NCBI RefSeq assembly: GCF_022700675.1
Contig: NZ_CP062182.1
Coordinates: 1,860,001-1,924,000 of the forward strand
Source: Acinetobacter sp. ASP199
Lineage (GTDB): Bacteria; Pseudomonadota; Gammaproteobacteria; Pseudomonadales; Moraxellaceae
Length of the DNA: 64,000 nucleotides
Direction of reading: 5' to 3'
Both the position numbers and the translations under genes were made by a program. Below are positions 27,906 through 37,374 of the stretch, one piece after another (the stretch's first letter is position 1; every line of letters starts with the position of its first letter). The notes under the pieces were generated by a model. That model worked only from the letters and a program-made list of their open reading frames with translations, ran no database searches and was not told the origin of the DNA.

Positions 27906-29473
27906 TACTTCACCTCCACAAATGGTGAAGCAATTCCTAGCTCCTCACAGAAATCAGTAATCACTGCATTGGTCTTTTGGCTCTGTTGTTCTAGTTCTTG
28001 CAGTTGTTTGGCAATTGCATTCAGATCAATGTCACATTCGGCTTCAAAGGTATCAACATAACGTGGAATGTTCAGATTAAAGTCATTGTCCTTAACTTCC
28101 TGCAAAGTCGCTACATGCGCATATTTTTCGATGTTTTGGCGGTTTTCAAATGCCGCAACAATCTTATCTAAATGCTCAGGCAATAACTTGTTTTGGTTCT
28201 TCTGCTTTTCAAAATCATTGCTGGCATCGATGAACAGAATGTTGTCTTGGTGCTCACGGTTTTTCTTCAAGACTAAAATACAGGTTGGAATTGAAGTGCC
28301 ATAGAAAATATTGGCAGGCAAGCCAATCACGGCATCAATCACATTCATCTGTTCAATCAGGTACTGACGAATCACGCCCTCACTGGAACCACGGAACAAT
28401 ACGCCATGTGGCAATACGACAGCCATGGTGCCGTTATCATCCAGTTGATACAGCATGTGCTGTACAAAAGCCATATCAGCTTTGGAGCTTGGCGCCAGTT
28501 TGCCATAAGCGGCAAAGCGTTCATCTTGTAAAAATAACGGATCAGCAGACCATTTTGCAGAAAATGGCGGATTCGCCACCACTGCATCAAATTTTTTATC
28601 TAAATGCTGCGGACGGGTTAAGGTATTTTCCTGCTTGATGTCGAACTTGGCGAAATGCACATCATGCAGAATCATGTTCATTCGCGCCAAGTTGTAAGTA
28701 GTACGGTTCATCTCTTGACCGTAAATCATATCGACATCTTGGACTTCACGTTTTACTCGTAACAGCAATGAACCTGAACCACAAGTCGGATCATAGACTG
28801 AACGTAGGCGATCTTTGCCTTGAGTTACGATCTTTGCAAGCAAGGTTGATACTGTTTGAGGTGTATAGAATTCACCTGCCTTTTTGCCTGCACCTGAAGC
28901 AAATTCACCAATCAGGTATTCGTAAGCATCACCCAAAACATCTGCTTCAGTATTGCTGATGTCAAAATCAATCGCATCTAAATGAGTCAGGACTTTTGCG
29001 ACCAAGGCATTGCGGTCATTGGCATTGTTGCCCAGTTTGGTTGAGTTGAGATCCAAGTCTTCAAAAAGATTTGCAAAGTCATCTGCTGATTCTGAACCTA
29101 GGGTACTTTGTTCAATCGATTTTAAAGTTGCAGTTAAATCATCCAGAATGAATTCACCCTAACGGCCACGCTCGGCTAGGGTATGGAATAGTTGTTTTGG
29201 TGTGAGTGCATAACCGACTTCGGCAATGGCATTCTTTTTAATTTCTTCGATGTATGGCACATGCTCAGGATTATTTTCATCTAATTCTAAAAAGCTGAGG
29301 TCTTCGCCATCGAGCAATTCATTGGCAAAGTTCACCGACTTTTCCGATAAATATTTAAAGAAAATAAAACCCAGAATGTAATCACGGAATTCATCGGCGC
29401 CCATGGTGCCGCGCAAAGTATTGGCAATATTCCAAAGTTGTTTTTGTAATTGTTGCAGTTGTACCTGGGTCAT
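27905..29473 (-). pseudogene. hsdM: type I DNA methyltransferase subunit M with in-frame amber stop
   Basis: The gene runs from the ATG at 29471-29473 (MTQVQLQQLQKQLWNIANTL) to the TAA at 27905-27907, 523 codons in one frame. Codon 105 (29159-29161) is TAG, between FHTLAERGR and GEFILDDL. This is exactly where the family continues without a gap. The AdoMet motif DPTCGSGSLLLRV and the catalytic NPPF (VVANPPFSAKW) lie after the stop. An internal TTG at 29056 could start a 383-residue protein. Unless the amber codon is suppressed, no full M subunit is made, and both methylation and restriction should fail. Confidence 0.9.
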
Positions 29474-29578
29474 TGTTATGCATGTCCGATGAAATGAATA
29501 AAACATGACTAGTGTACCGAAAATTAAAGTTTTTTCAGCAAAATTGGAGACAGAAAGACAGAATTTGTCGTACCAAAT

Positions 29579-29601
29579 ATATATCAATGAAATTGATATA
29601 T
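29579..29601. promoter_or_regulatory. inverted repeat upstream of hsdM (possible operator)
   Basis: Perfect 10-bp arms ATATATCAAT / ATTGATATAT with a 3-bp centre GAA. The placement and symmetry fit a regulator-binding site for the hsd operon. No regulator gene is visible nearby, so this is inference. Confidence 0.35.
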
Positions 29602-29797
29602 TTATTATTTCTTTACGGGAATTTTAAATAACAGAATGATCACTTATGATGGGGCAATATCCCAAAAAAAATTAAGCATATATAAAATTTAAATCATTAG
29701 TCAAAAGTAACTACAATCTTAGAAAATATTTGCTGATTTTTCAGCACAAAGTCGAAATAAATCATAAAAATATGAAATTCAAGATGATATGTCTAAC

Positions 29798-29835
29798 TAA
29801 ATTGTTGACTTGTCGAATAGCAAGTCAACAATTTA
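29798..29835 (-). terminator. stem-loop after the lipoprotein gene (probable terminator)
   Basis: Perfect 15-bp arms (TAAATTGTTGACTTG and complement) with an 8-base loop, ten bases after the lipoprotein stop. The stem is strong but the T-run is weak, so termination is likely rather than certain. Confidence 0.6.
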
Positions 29836-29845
29836 GAAAAAAATT

Positions 29846-30719
29846 CTAATACATGCAGGTGTACCAATTTTCTTTACTGTCCCAAATCACGCGACCAGAT
29901 TCCAATGGCGTTTGTTTGTACATAACATTATTTCCAGAAGCAATGCTATTGTTACTGCTTAACCAACCTTTGATATTAATTTTAATGTTGTTATTGCTAA
30001 TAGTTTCTAAACTTGCAATAACTTTTGCACCATCTACAGTTCGAAATTGTGGCTGACCAAGTACGATTAGACCTGTATATTCAGAAACTGACGTATCCTT
30101 ACAAATAGTGCGACCGATATCATTGGATTTAGGTGCATTAGCAGAAATCATACGTTGATAATTTTGTTGTTGATTTCTAATCTCTTGATTACGTTGTTGT
30201 ATTTGAGCATCAATATCTCTTTTCTTTTTCATATCAATCATATAATAATCACTTGATGTATATAGAAGATCTAGTGGATTTGCTATTTCCGTTTTTAAAG
30301 TCATAAACGTAAGTTGTGCATTACGATTGTATCTGTTTGAAATCGGTTCAATTGTTACGCCCCAAGGTTGGGAAGCTGTACAAGTAAAACCACCAATATA
30401 TGGGATTGCAATGTTTGTATAGCCTTGAATTGGCTTGGTTAATCTTGAAAATTTTGATTGATATGTCTGTGAGAAACTCCCATTTTGAGATTCACAATAT
30501 GTCTTCAAATAAGTATAAGGAATTTGATGATCAAGTAATACGTCGCTCGTTACGTACTCTTTCCCATTGCCATCTTTCCCATTCAATTTTTTTGGAAGTA
30601 ATAACTTCATTTGGGCCTTTAAATTTTGATACATCTGAAGTTTTTATATGATCGACAGTCACACACCCAGTGATACCAGTTATAAAAGAAAGTCCAAGAA
30701 TAGATGTAATTGTCTTCAT
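29846..30719 (-). pseudogene. lipoprotein gene of unknown function, frameshifted in an A7 run
   Basis: The ATG at 30717-30719 opens a lipoprotein signal (MKTITSILGLSFITGITGC). That frame goes off course at a run of seven A (30587-30593) and stops soon after. The rest of the protein (LNGKDGNGKEYVTSDVLLDH onward, to ENWYTCMY) continues in the next frame. One base fewer in the A-run would give a single protein of about 290 residues. The mature part has an Arg/Gln-rich coiled stretch (IQQRNQEIRNQQQNYQRM) and a few Cys. No family recognised. It could be a true lesion, a phase-variable tract or a sequencing error. Confidence 0.65.
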
Positions 30720-30797
30720 TATGTGTCTCTTTGATGTTTTGCAGATTTTATCTGAATGCAATAAATTCATACGGGATAGATGCTTAGAGTAAGAAAC

Positions 30798-31013
30798 TTA
30801 TTTATATATCCGAATTAAAGAATCTTTTAAATAGCGATTTGAGAAATTATTTTCAAACCAACGCAGTGTATCTTGAGTAAAATAAATATTGGTGTATATA
30901 CGACTATCCACACCAATGGCTGAAATTGTTTGCCATGAGCGAGTCATAATCGCTACAGGACTCCCATCTTTATCAAAACGGGTAACTTTCTCTTTTTCAA
31001 GAACTATGTCCGA
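30798..31013 (-). pseudogene. 3' remnant of a gene, function unknown
   Basis: The minus-strand frame is open from 31013 to the TAA at 30798-30800, 71 codons without a start. It reads like genuine protein: KVTRFDKDGSPVAIMTRSW, then IYFTQDTLRWFENNFSNRYL. A stop codon lies just upstream of it, so the 5' portion is missing. I do not recognise the family. It lies between the lipoprotein gene and the integrase terminator. Confidence 0.5.
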
Positions 31014-31111
31014 TCAAGTCTGAACTAATACACCTAAGTCGGCATGAAAAAATTGAACCGCCAGTACAGGCGTAATCATCTGCTCAATAAAGAGCATTAA
31101 CAAATGAAATT

Positions 31112-31137
31112 AGGCTCGATCCCTTAGGGACGAGCCT
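31112..31137. terminator. stem-loop after the integrase gene
   Basis: Arms AGGCTCG-TCCC / GGGA-CGAGCCT with one bulged A and loop TTA, 16 bases after the integrase stop. Confidence 0.65.
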
Positions 31138-31152
31138 TGTCTTATTAAAAAA

Positions 31153-32374
31153 TTATGCTACAGCTTTAATGTTACCAGTAACATTACTAAGATAGTCGGC
31201 CCACCACTGCATAACATCAATTCGTTCATCTAAATGTGTAGCTTTGTCATAAACAGCTTTTACACCATGTTTTTTATGCGCTAAACAAGCTTCAATAACC
31301 TGCTCTTTATCACTGAATTGATTATTTAAGGCCGTGCTTGCAATATGTCGAAATCCATGGGGACTTTGACGGCCTCGATAACCAAGATTTTTTAAAGCAT
31401 TATTTAACGTTGCTTCACTCATTGGCTGTTCAAGGCTATCTCGACTTGGAAATAAGAAGTCAGATACTGACCTAATATTTTTCAACTCTAATAACAATTG
31501 AATTGCTTGCCGAGGTAATGGCACAACATGGCTGATACCACATTTCATAGTTACGGCAGGCTTTATCCATATTTTTTTCTCAAAATCAAAATCTTGCCAT
31601 TTTGCATAGCGTAATTCTTGTGGTCGTGGGAAAAGAATAACGAGTAACTCCAAAGCAATTGCTGTATGCGAGTTTCTATAGCCTCGAATAGATTGAACTA
31701 AATTGGGCAATTCCTGAAGACTGACATGCTTCATATTCCCTTTACTACCTTTATCAAGATACTTCAAAATTCCATCTAAAGGGTTCGACTCTATTTGTCC
31801 ATGAAACTTTGCAAGATCATAGGCATTGCGACAATGTGAAACTAGTTTCTCTACACGATTGTAAATACTTTCACTTCTAAGCATATCCTGAAAAAATGTC
31901 AGCCATTGTTGATGGTGAAATTTTGGTGAAATCCAATTCACCAAAAACAGATAAGATACGTTTTTCAATCGATTGAGTTTCTTTCTTTATTGTTATTACA
32001 GCCCAAGTTGTTTTCTTTGTATCAAGCCAGTCATACATCAAACTTTTTAAATTAAGTTGTTGCTCCTCAACTCTTTGCAGCTCAATTTCTTTTTTTGTTA
32101 AAACTTTTTCTTTTTGCTGTAACTTGAGAAAAATAGTTGAAGCTTCAAGTTTAGCTTGTACAAGCGATAACTGAGGATAAGCCCCAATACTATGCCATTT
32201 CCATTTCCCTATCTCATCCTTAAAGCGTACTTGCCAAGACTTTTTTCCTTTTGGTGATACACGAAAATAAAGCCCAGCATCACATGAAATACGATACTCC
32301 TTATCCTCAGATTCAAGATTATATAAATGCGTGTCTTTTATCTGTTTGATGCCATTTAGGGCAGTTCTTTTCAT
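31153..32374 (-). pseudogene. int: tyrosine-recombinase integrase, frameshifted
   Basis: The N-terminal half starts at the ATG 32374 (MKRTALNGIKQIKDTHLYNL) and has the DUF4102-type domain of P4-like integrases (GLYFRVSPKGKKSWQVRF). It ends early after SPSTMADIF. The C-terminal half continues in the next frame from about 31890 (QDMLRSESIYNRVEKLV). It carries the catalytic Arg (RPQELRYAKW), the HxxR (SPHGFRHIAST), and the Tyr in AVYDKATHLDE. The break is a run of six T on the coding strand (31891-31896) with one base too many. The gene is next to a tRNA, as is typical for this class. It is probably inactive. Confidence 0.85.
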
Positions 32375-32566
32375 AGCTAAACACCTTGTATCCGAGTAAT
32401 GCAGAAAGAGTATCGGATACAAGATTGGATACAAGAGTGCTAAATAAAGCTGTGCATAGCCAAACATAGTTGTGCAAAAAGCAGAAATAAAAAACCCATG
32501 AATCATTATAATTCATGGGTTTATATATTAAATCATTGCAAAGTTGAGCATATGATTACAAAAAAC

Positions 32567-32643
<77 letters not shown>

Positions 32644-32814
32644 TATATGCCGAAAACCTTATTTATCAATAGGTTTAGGCGACAAGAATACTAGCTAAGA
32701 TTTTTTTAAAAGACAAGCCTTTTTATGCCTGCTTGCACACTTCATCAGCAATTATAAATCCGGAAACATAGGCACTATGGAAATTTCTAATACTTTCTCT
32801 GTACACGACAAATT

Positions 32815-33362
32815 TCACAGAACCCTTATCCTATCAGGATTCTGCTTTCTTAAAATTGCCAAAATTTCCTTAAACTCTTCTTTTTTCCCAAAACCAATTA
32901 AACGCTGAATCGCCATTTGAACATAGTCTAAACCATAGCGAAATAAACTCATTGAGAGTCGTCCATGCTTCTTTATTTTTATCGCTTTTTTTTGATTATG
33001 TTGCCATTCACCCGTTAAGTAACACCAACAGAAGCTTATAGCTAACACCGCAATCAATTTTTTCACTCGTCTAGGGTCTGTCAAGCGCGTATTTTCAAGA
33101 TTAAACCCGCGTCCTTTGAGACAACTGAATAAGGTTTCAATTTCCCAGCGTAATGCATAATCCTGAATAGCATTGGCATTAAACTGAGGAGAAACGACGA
33201 GTAAAAGCTCTCCATTTTCTAACTGTAGTGCACTTATATATAGTTTCACCCGACCAACCAAAATCCGTCGTTTACGACATTCAATTTGACCAACTTTAAG
33301 ATGGCGAAATAAATCACTAATTTTATGATTCTTTCCTAAATGATTGGTGACAATGAAGTTTT
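32815..33362 (-). CDS. ISAba1-type transposase, second frame (orfB)
   Basis: Reached by a -1 slip from the first transposase frame at the A7 run (33359-33365). It then reads NFIVTNHLGKNHKISDLF and continues through VGRVKLYISALQ. The second half has the IS4 Y-(2)-R-(3)-E-(6)-K-type signature: YALRWEIETLFSCLKGRGFNLE. It ends NPDRIRVL. It is not a separate gene with its own start; the two frames together make the full IS4-family DDE transposase. Confidence 0.85.
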
Positions 33363-33905
33363 TTTAACACGAATGCAGAAGTTGATGTCTTGTTCAATTA
33401 ACCATGTAAACCACTGCTCACCGATAAACTCTCTGTCTGCGAACACATTCACAATACGGTCTTTACCAAAAATGGCTATAAAGCGTTGAATCAAAGCAAT
33501 ACGCTCTTTCGTATCTGAATTTCCACGTTTATTAAGCAATGTCCAAAGGATAGGTATCGCTATTCCACGATAAACGATTGCGAGCATCAGGATATTAATA
33601 TTTCGTTTTCCCCATTTCCAATTGGTTCTATCTAAAGTCAGTTGCACTTGGTCGAATGAAAACATATTGAAAATCAACTGAGAAATTTGACGATAATCAA
33701 AATACTGACCTGCAAAGAAGCGCTGCATACGTCGATAAAATGATTGTGGTAAACACTTGATGGGCAAGGCTTTAGATGCAGAAGAAAGATTACATGTTTG
33801 CTTTAAAATAATCACAAGCATGATGAGCGCAAAGCACTTTAAATGTGACTTGTTCCATTTTAGAGATTTGTTTAAGATAAGATATAACTCATTGAGATGT
33901 GTCAT
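33336..33905 (-). CDS. ISAba1-type transposase, first frame (orfA, 189 residues)
   Basis: 189 residues from the ATG at 33905 (MTHLNELYLILNKSLKWNKS). The DDE catalytic Asp residues lie in QVQLTLDRTNWKWGKRN and RIVNVFADREFIGEQW. It ends just after the slippery run GTTAAAAAAAC, where a -1 frameshift gives the full-length enzyme. From memory, the reference element also has a 189-residue first frame, so this is a normal intact copy, not a pseudogene. Confidence 0.88.
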   Translation of the reverse strand: MTHLNELYLILNKSLKWNKSHLKCFALIMLVIILKQTCNLSSASKALPIKCLPQSFYRRMQRFFAGQYFDYRQISQLIFNMFSFDQVQLTLDRTNWKWGKRNINILMLAIVYRGIAIPILWTLLNKRGNSDTKERIALIQRFIAIFGKDRIVNVFADREFIGEQWFTWLIEQDINFCIRVKKTSLSPII

Positions 33906-33916
33906 AGTATTCGTCG

Positions 33917-33944
33917 TTAGAAAACAATTATTGTGACATTATTT
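33917..33944 (+). promoter_or_regulatory. outward promoter of ISAba1
   Basis: TTAGAA (33917-33922) and TTATTT (33939-33944) are 16 bases apart near the transposase-start end of the element, reading outward on the plus strand. This pair is the known outward promoter of ISAba1. The first plus-strand gene is the acyltransferase at 34610, about 630 bp away, so any effect on it is uncertain. Confidence 0.75.
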
Positions 33945-34176
33945 CAATGAGTTATCTATTTTTGTCGTGTACAGAGTAATACTTTAGAAGTCCCCCCATA
34001 ATTATTCAGAAAGAATATTTCCATTTCTTTTCATAATAAAGGTGCTCTAGCAATGTATATAACAATGAATTTTCGACTATATTTTTATACTTTTTACATA
34101 TAAATATTCAACTACTTTGCATAGCTGAATTAATTTTTATATCTAAATCAATTCAGCTATTAACTGAGTTAAAAAC

Positions 34177-34296
34177 TTAAGCTTCGCGCTCTAAATTCTC
34201 TTCTTTACGCGTATCCACATAAATTTCGATCAAAGACCATACAACAATAAGTGCAAAAATGAACAATGAGAGTACCAAAGCCGTTAAGTAAGTCAT
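34177..34296 (-). CDS. 39-residue single-span membrane protein
   Basis: ATG at 34294-34296 and TAA at 34177-34179. The product has one strong membrane helix (LTALVLSLFIFALIVVWSLI) followed by an acidic/basic tail (YVDTRKEENLEREA). It is too short for usual gene finders. Short hydrophobic proteins of this type often associate with larger membrane complexes, but nothing nearby identifies a partner. I rate it likely real because the layout is clean and the surrounding 500 bp hold no other gene. Confidence 0.55.
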   Translation of the reverse strand: MTYLTALVLSLFIFALIVVWSLIEIYVDTRKEENLEREA

Positions 34297-34609
34297 TCTT
34301 TATCATCTCTAGCAAACATGATTGGAAGTGTCTTGAAGCCGAGACATACCTTTAGGCTTCGACAAAAGTCTAATAACTATTTTTTGTACTGAACAGCCAT
34401 TTTTTAGCTTTTTTAAGAGTATTTTTGTCTATTATAAAACATTTCACAAATTAAAAGTAATTTAGTTATTGCTTCTAAGTCTTAATTATTCATTGGTAAT
34501 CTTTTTATTCGCTTGCTTCTGAATGTATTTAAGGCTTTTAAATTAATTCCACTTGACGAAATACCAGAACAAGCACAAATTATGTTTTTTTTCACACACT
34601 CCATCCCCT
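34297..34609. other. intergenic region; no gene seen
   Basis: About 310 bp, very AT-rich, between the small membrane protein and the acyltransferase. It should contain their promoters. A TTG at 34553 could extend the acyltransferase reading frame, but it lacks a good ribosome binding site. Confidence 0.4.
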
Positions 34610-35170
34610 ATGTTTAAGAAATTCATTGGCGAATCTGCGTTTAAACTTGCAGGCTGGCAATATCACGTTGAACCAAATGTGCTTGAAGACAAGCAAGTGA
34701 TTGTTGGTTTTGAACATACTTCAATGATGGATGCCGTGCTTTCTCTGGCCTTATTTCAGATCTACGACATCAAAATTCATACTTTGATTAAAAAAGAATT
34801 GTTCAAAGGTCCATTTAAGCCATTGTTAGAAAGCATCGGCGGTATTCCGGTAGATCGTAAATCTAACAAAGATATTGTGACCCAGATGGTTGAACATTTT
34901 CAGAGCAATGAAAAATTCAATCTGGTGATTGCACCTGAAGCGACCCGTGCCAAAAATGGTGAAGAACGCCGACCAATTCGCACCGGTTTCTGGCATATTG
35001 CCAAAGCAGCGAATGTGCCGATTGTACTCATGTATGCAAACTCTAAAACCAAACAGGGTGGCATTTTCGGAAAAATCTATCCAACAGACCTTAAACATGA
35101 CCTGGCTTTAATTAAACAGCTTTATAAGGACAATGTCGGCCTGGATATCGTGATCCCTGAAAAAAAATAA
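34610..35170 (+). CDS. 1-acyl-sn-glycerol-3-phosphate acyltransferase family protein
   Basis: 186 residues from the ATG at 34610 (MFKKFIGESAFKLAGWQYHV). The HX4D motif is in GFEHTSMMDAVLS, and the conserved acyl/phosphate-binding block is in VIAPEATRAKNGE. This is a small stand-alone acyltransferase of the PlsC superfamily, acting at the membrane surface. The TTG at 34553 would add 19 residues; neither start has a good binding site. This is the second PlsC-like gene in the window. Its substrate cannot be told from the sequence. ISAba1 sits about 630 bp upstream. Confidence 0.85.
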   Translation: MFKKFIGESAFKLAGWQYHVEPNVLEDKQVIVGFEHTSMMDAVLSLALFQIYDIKIHTLIKKELFKGPFKPLLESIGGIPVDRKSNKDIVTQMVEHFQSNEKFNLVIAPEATRAKNGEERRPIRTGFWHIAKAANVPIVLMYANSKTKQGGIFGKIYPTDLKHDLALIKQLYKDNVGLDIVIPEKK

Positions 35171-35426
35171 TGTATGTGTATGAGATGTTATGCATGACCT
35201 AACATCTCATTCCCTCCTCACCTTGCATACTCTTTTCAACAAGAAACATTTTTTATTTTTAAACTAAATTATTACCTTCATTCCCTAAATAAATTTCTCA
35301 GGCCGTCTATTTTTTTGTCATTATCGTTAAATCTAAAAACCAAGCTCTTTTTTTAAAAAAAGCCCTTATGGTAGAATTTGCCCAATTCGATAGGCATACA
35401 GCCAATCTACAAGGAGCATATTTCGC

Positions 35427-36176
35427 ATGGCGGGTCATTCCAAGTGGGCCAATATTAAGCATCGTAAAGCAAAACAAGATGCTAGCCGCGGTAAACTTTT
35501 TACCAAATATATTCGTGAATTAACGACTGCTGCAAAACTCGGCGGCCCAGATGCGGGTAGCAACCCACGTTTACGTGCTGTTGTCGAAAAAGCATTGTCT
35601 GTAAACATGACACGTGACGTGATCAACCGTGCGATTCAACGTGGCGCAGGCGGCGAAGATAACGACGATCTTAAAGAAGTAACTTACGAAGGCTATGGCG
35701 TAGGTGGCGTTGCCGTTATTGTAGAAACAATGACAGACAACCTGAACCGTACTGTACCTGACGTACGTCATTGCTTCTCTAAAACTGATGGTAACTTAGG
35801 TACCAATGGTTCAGTTGCATTCCTGTTCACCAAACGTGGTGAGATTACTTTTGAAGATGTCTCTTTAGAAGATCAAATCATGGAAGTTGCACTTGAAGCT
35901 GGTGCTGAAGACATTGAAGTCGATGAAGATGAAATCCTGGTCATCACCACACCTGAAGCATTTGGTACAGTTCAGGATGCTTTAGCTGCTGCAGGTTTAA
36001 AATCTGACAATGCTGAAGTTGTGATGAGCCCTTCTACTAAAGCTGAAATCACTGACATCGATCAAGCGAAAAAAATCATGAAAATGATTGATATGCTTGA
36101 AGATCTTGATGATGTTCAAAACGTGTATACCAACGTTGAATTCTCTGAAGATGTATTGACTCAATTAGACGCTTAA
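35427..36176 (+). CDS. YebC/PmpR family DNA-binding regulatory protein
   Basis: 249 residues, the family length. The N-terminus [19 protein letters not shown] is the hallmark of the family. The middle ([17 protein letters not shown]) and the acidic C-terminal half are also typical. Family members act as transcription regulators or as translation factors that relieve ribosome stalling at proline stretches. The ATG has AAGGAG upstream. It is not next to ruvC, its frequent partner, which lies 18 kb away here. Confidence 0.95.
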   Translation: MAGHSKWANIKHRKAKQDASRGKLFTKYIRELTTAAKLGGPDAGSNPRLRAVVEKALSVNMTRDVINRAIQRGAGGEDNDDLKEVTYEGYGVGGVAVIVETMTDNLNRTVPDVRHCFSKTDGNLGTNGSVAFLFTKRGEITFEDVSLEDQIMEVALEAGAEDIEVDEDEILVITTPEAFGTVQDALAAAGLKSDNAEVVMSPSTKAEITDIDQAKKIMKMIDMLEDLDDVQNVYTNVEFSEDVLTQLDA

Positions 36177-36192
36177 TTGATGCTCAAGCACA

Positions 36193-36222
36193 AAAAAACG
36201 CACTCTTTTGAGTGCGTTTTTT
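36193..36222. terminator. rho-independent terminator after the YebC gene (bidirectional)
   Basis: Arms AAAAAACGCACTC / GAGTGCGTTTTTT, loop TTTT, between convergent genes. Confidence 0.93.
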
Positions 36223-36223
36223 A

Positions 36224-36532
36224 TTAGAACTGTCCACCAATCCAATCATGAAAAATCAACATGGGGAAAATCATCATTATTGCAAATAGCATGTAGAGTA
36301 ATAATGCGAGCAACGTAGTATAAATCAGCCTTTTGATGTGATGGGGCTGAGTCATTTGTTTGTAGATCACAATAAAGAAGCATAAATACTGAAGTACATA
36401 TAGTACGTGAACACCCATGCCATGTTGTATCCCCTGTCCAGTTTTGACATAAAGCCAATCAACAAAGAGCCAGACACATGCGCTACACACAAGCGTGATC
36501 AACAATCTAGAAAATGTAGATCGAGTATTCAT
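36224..36532 (-). CDS. small integral membrane protein, unknown function
   Basis: 102 residues. Three hydrophobic segments: LLITLVCSACVWLFVDWLYV, then VLYVLQYLCFFIVIY, then LLALLLYMLFAIMMIFPML. The loops are short and basic, which suggests an inner-membrane protein. I do not recognise a family. It lies 12 bp after the Lrp-type regulator on the same strand, so it may belong to that transcript, and it is convergent with the YebC gene. Confidence 0.7.
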   Translation of the reverse strand: MNTRSTFSRLLITLVCSACVWLFVDWLYVKTGQGIQHGMGVHVLYVLQYLCFFIVIYKQMTQPHHIKRLIYTTLLALLLYMLFAIMMIFPMLIFHDWIGGQF

Positions 36533-36544
36533 GGATCAACCACT

Positions 36545-37015
36545 TTAAACTTTATTCAACAAACCACTGCAGTTAAAGACATTGTATTCCTTGATCACGA
36601 AGCTGGAATGCAGTGCAACTACATGTTCAATTTTACCAATCTTGTTGAGCAGAATTTCACTGTAATTTTCCATATCACGCGCGACCACTTCGACAATAAA
36701 ATCTGCCGATTGCCCTGTCACTAGAAAAGCATTTATCACTTCAGGAATACTTTCCAGCTCACCCAGAAATTTGGCAAAAGTATCACTGTCATGTTTGCTT
36801 AGGGAAACCTGCAAGAGTACATGCAGACTGAAACCAAGCTTTTGATAGTTAATTTCCCGTTTTAGACCGCTAATAATATTATGGTCAATCAACTGCTTAA
36901 TACGGCGGTGAACCGAGCTGACTGAAAGATTCACCCGTTCAGAGAGTTCATTCAAATTGACATCTTCATGGGTCAAAATTTCAAGAATGTGCTTATCAAA
37001 ACGATCTAATTCCAT
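36545..37015 (-). CDS. Lrp/AsnC family transcriptional regulator
   Basis: 156 residues. The N-terminal helix-turn-helix reads NLNELSERVNLSVSSVHRRIKQL. The C-terminal RAM/AsnC_trans domain includes GFSLHVLLQVSL and a ligand-pocket segment, VINAFLVTGQSADFIVEV. Such proteins sense amino acids and regulate nearby or global genes. The small membrane protein follows directly. The gene upstream is divergent and encodes the repeat protein. A link between the regulator and the repeat protein is possible but not shown. Confidence 0.93.
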   Translation of the reverse strand: MELDRFDKHILEILTHEDVNLNELSERVNLSVSSVHRRIKQLIDHNIISGLKREINYQKLGFSLHVLLQVSLSKHDSDTFAKFLGELESIPEVINAFLVTGQSADFIVEVVARDMENYSEILLNKIGKIEHVVALHSSFVIKEYNVFNCSGLLNKV

Positions 37016-37374
37016 CTTTAATCTCTTGCCACTTTATTGAAATACATAATTATTCTACGCATAGTATTGATATTATTTTCATAAATTACCAGTTATTTGA
37101 AAAAAAATACCATCTAAGAATCTACAGAACATTTAAGTCATCTCCATAGCCATTCATCGCATAAATATGTTTTCGATAAACGTAAATATCTAATAAACCA
37201 TTATTATTTATTAGGAATTATTTTTTTTAAAGCTCTAATAAGGCAGATAATACTATTTTTAAAATGTGATTATTCAAGTTTAGATTTACACTTGTATAGG
37301 AATTGAATAAAAATTAGGCGGCTTATTTACAGCACAAAATAATCAAAACAAGACAGAAAACGCAAGGAACGGTT
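37016..37374. other. divergent intergenic region between the Lrp-type and repeat-protein genes
   Basis: 359 bp, AT-rich, no gene. It should carry the promoters for both flanking genes. I did not find a confident palindromic operator. Confidence 0.4.

Larger units (their letters stand above)
29474..29845. other. intergenic region upstream of hsdM with two inverted repeats
   Basis: 372 bp, AT-rich, no gene. It should hold the hsd promoter. It contains a 10-bp palindrome (29579-29601) about 105 bp upstream of the hsdM ATG, and a long stem-loop (29798-29835) after the lipoprotein gene. Confidence 0.5.
21414..32566. mobile_element. putative tRNA-anchored genomic island (left end unresolved)
   Basis: The integrase points away from the 3' end of a CAT-anticodon tRNA, the normal layout for islands integrated at a tRNA 3' end. 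Within the block lie the hsd operon, the IS5-family element, a lipoprotein gene and several remnants. I could not find a copy of the tRNA 3' end (GGTGGGCCCAGACAGAC) at the far side, so the left boundary is a guess based on where ordinary genes stop. Confidence 0.4.
32797..33976 (-). mobile_element. ISAba1: IS4-family insertion sequence, ISAba1 or near-identical
   Basis: Exactly 1180 bp between terminal repeats beginning CTCTGTACACGACAAA at the left end and its complement at the right. It is flanked by a perfect 9-bp direct duplication TAATACTTT (32788-32796 and 33977-33985). The two-ORF transposase, overall length and ends all match my knowledge of ISAba1. The perfect duplication points to a recent single insertion. 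It lies in intergenic DNA 150 bp from the tRNA and outside the integrase block. Confidence 0.93.

Noticed and set aside
29159..29161. The hsdM TAG as a recoding or readthrough signal
   Set aside because: No stem-loop or special downstream context is visible, and the system is surrounded by other lesions, so simple nonsense mutation is more likely.
32815..33905. ISAba1 transposase split in two frames read as a pseudogene
   Set aside because: The split lies at an A7 slippery run and the first frame has the expected 189 residues; this is the normal programmed -1 frameshift of the element.
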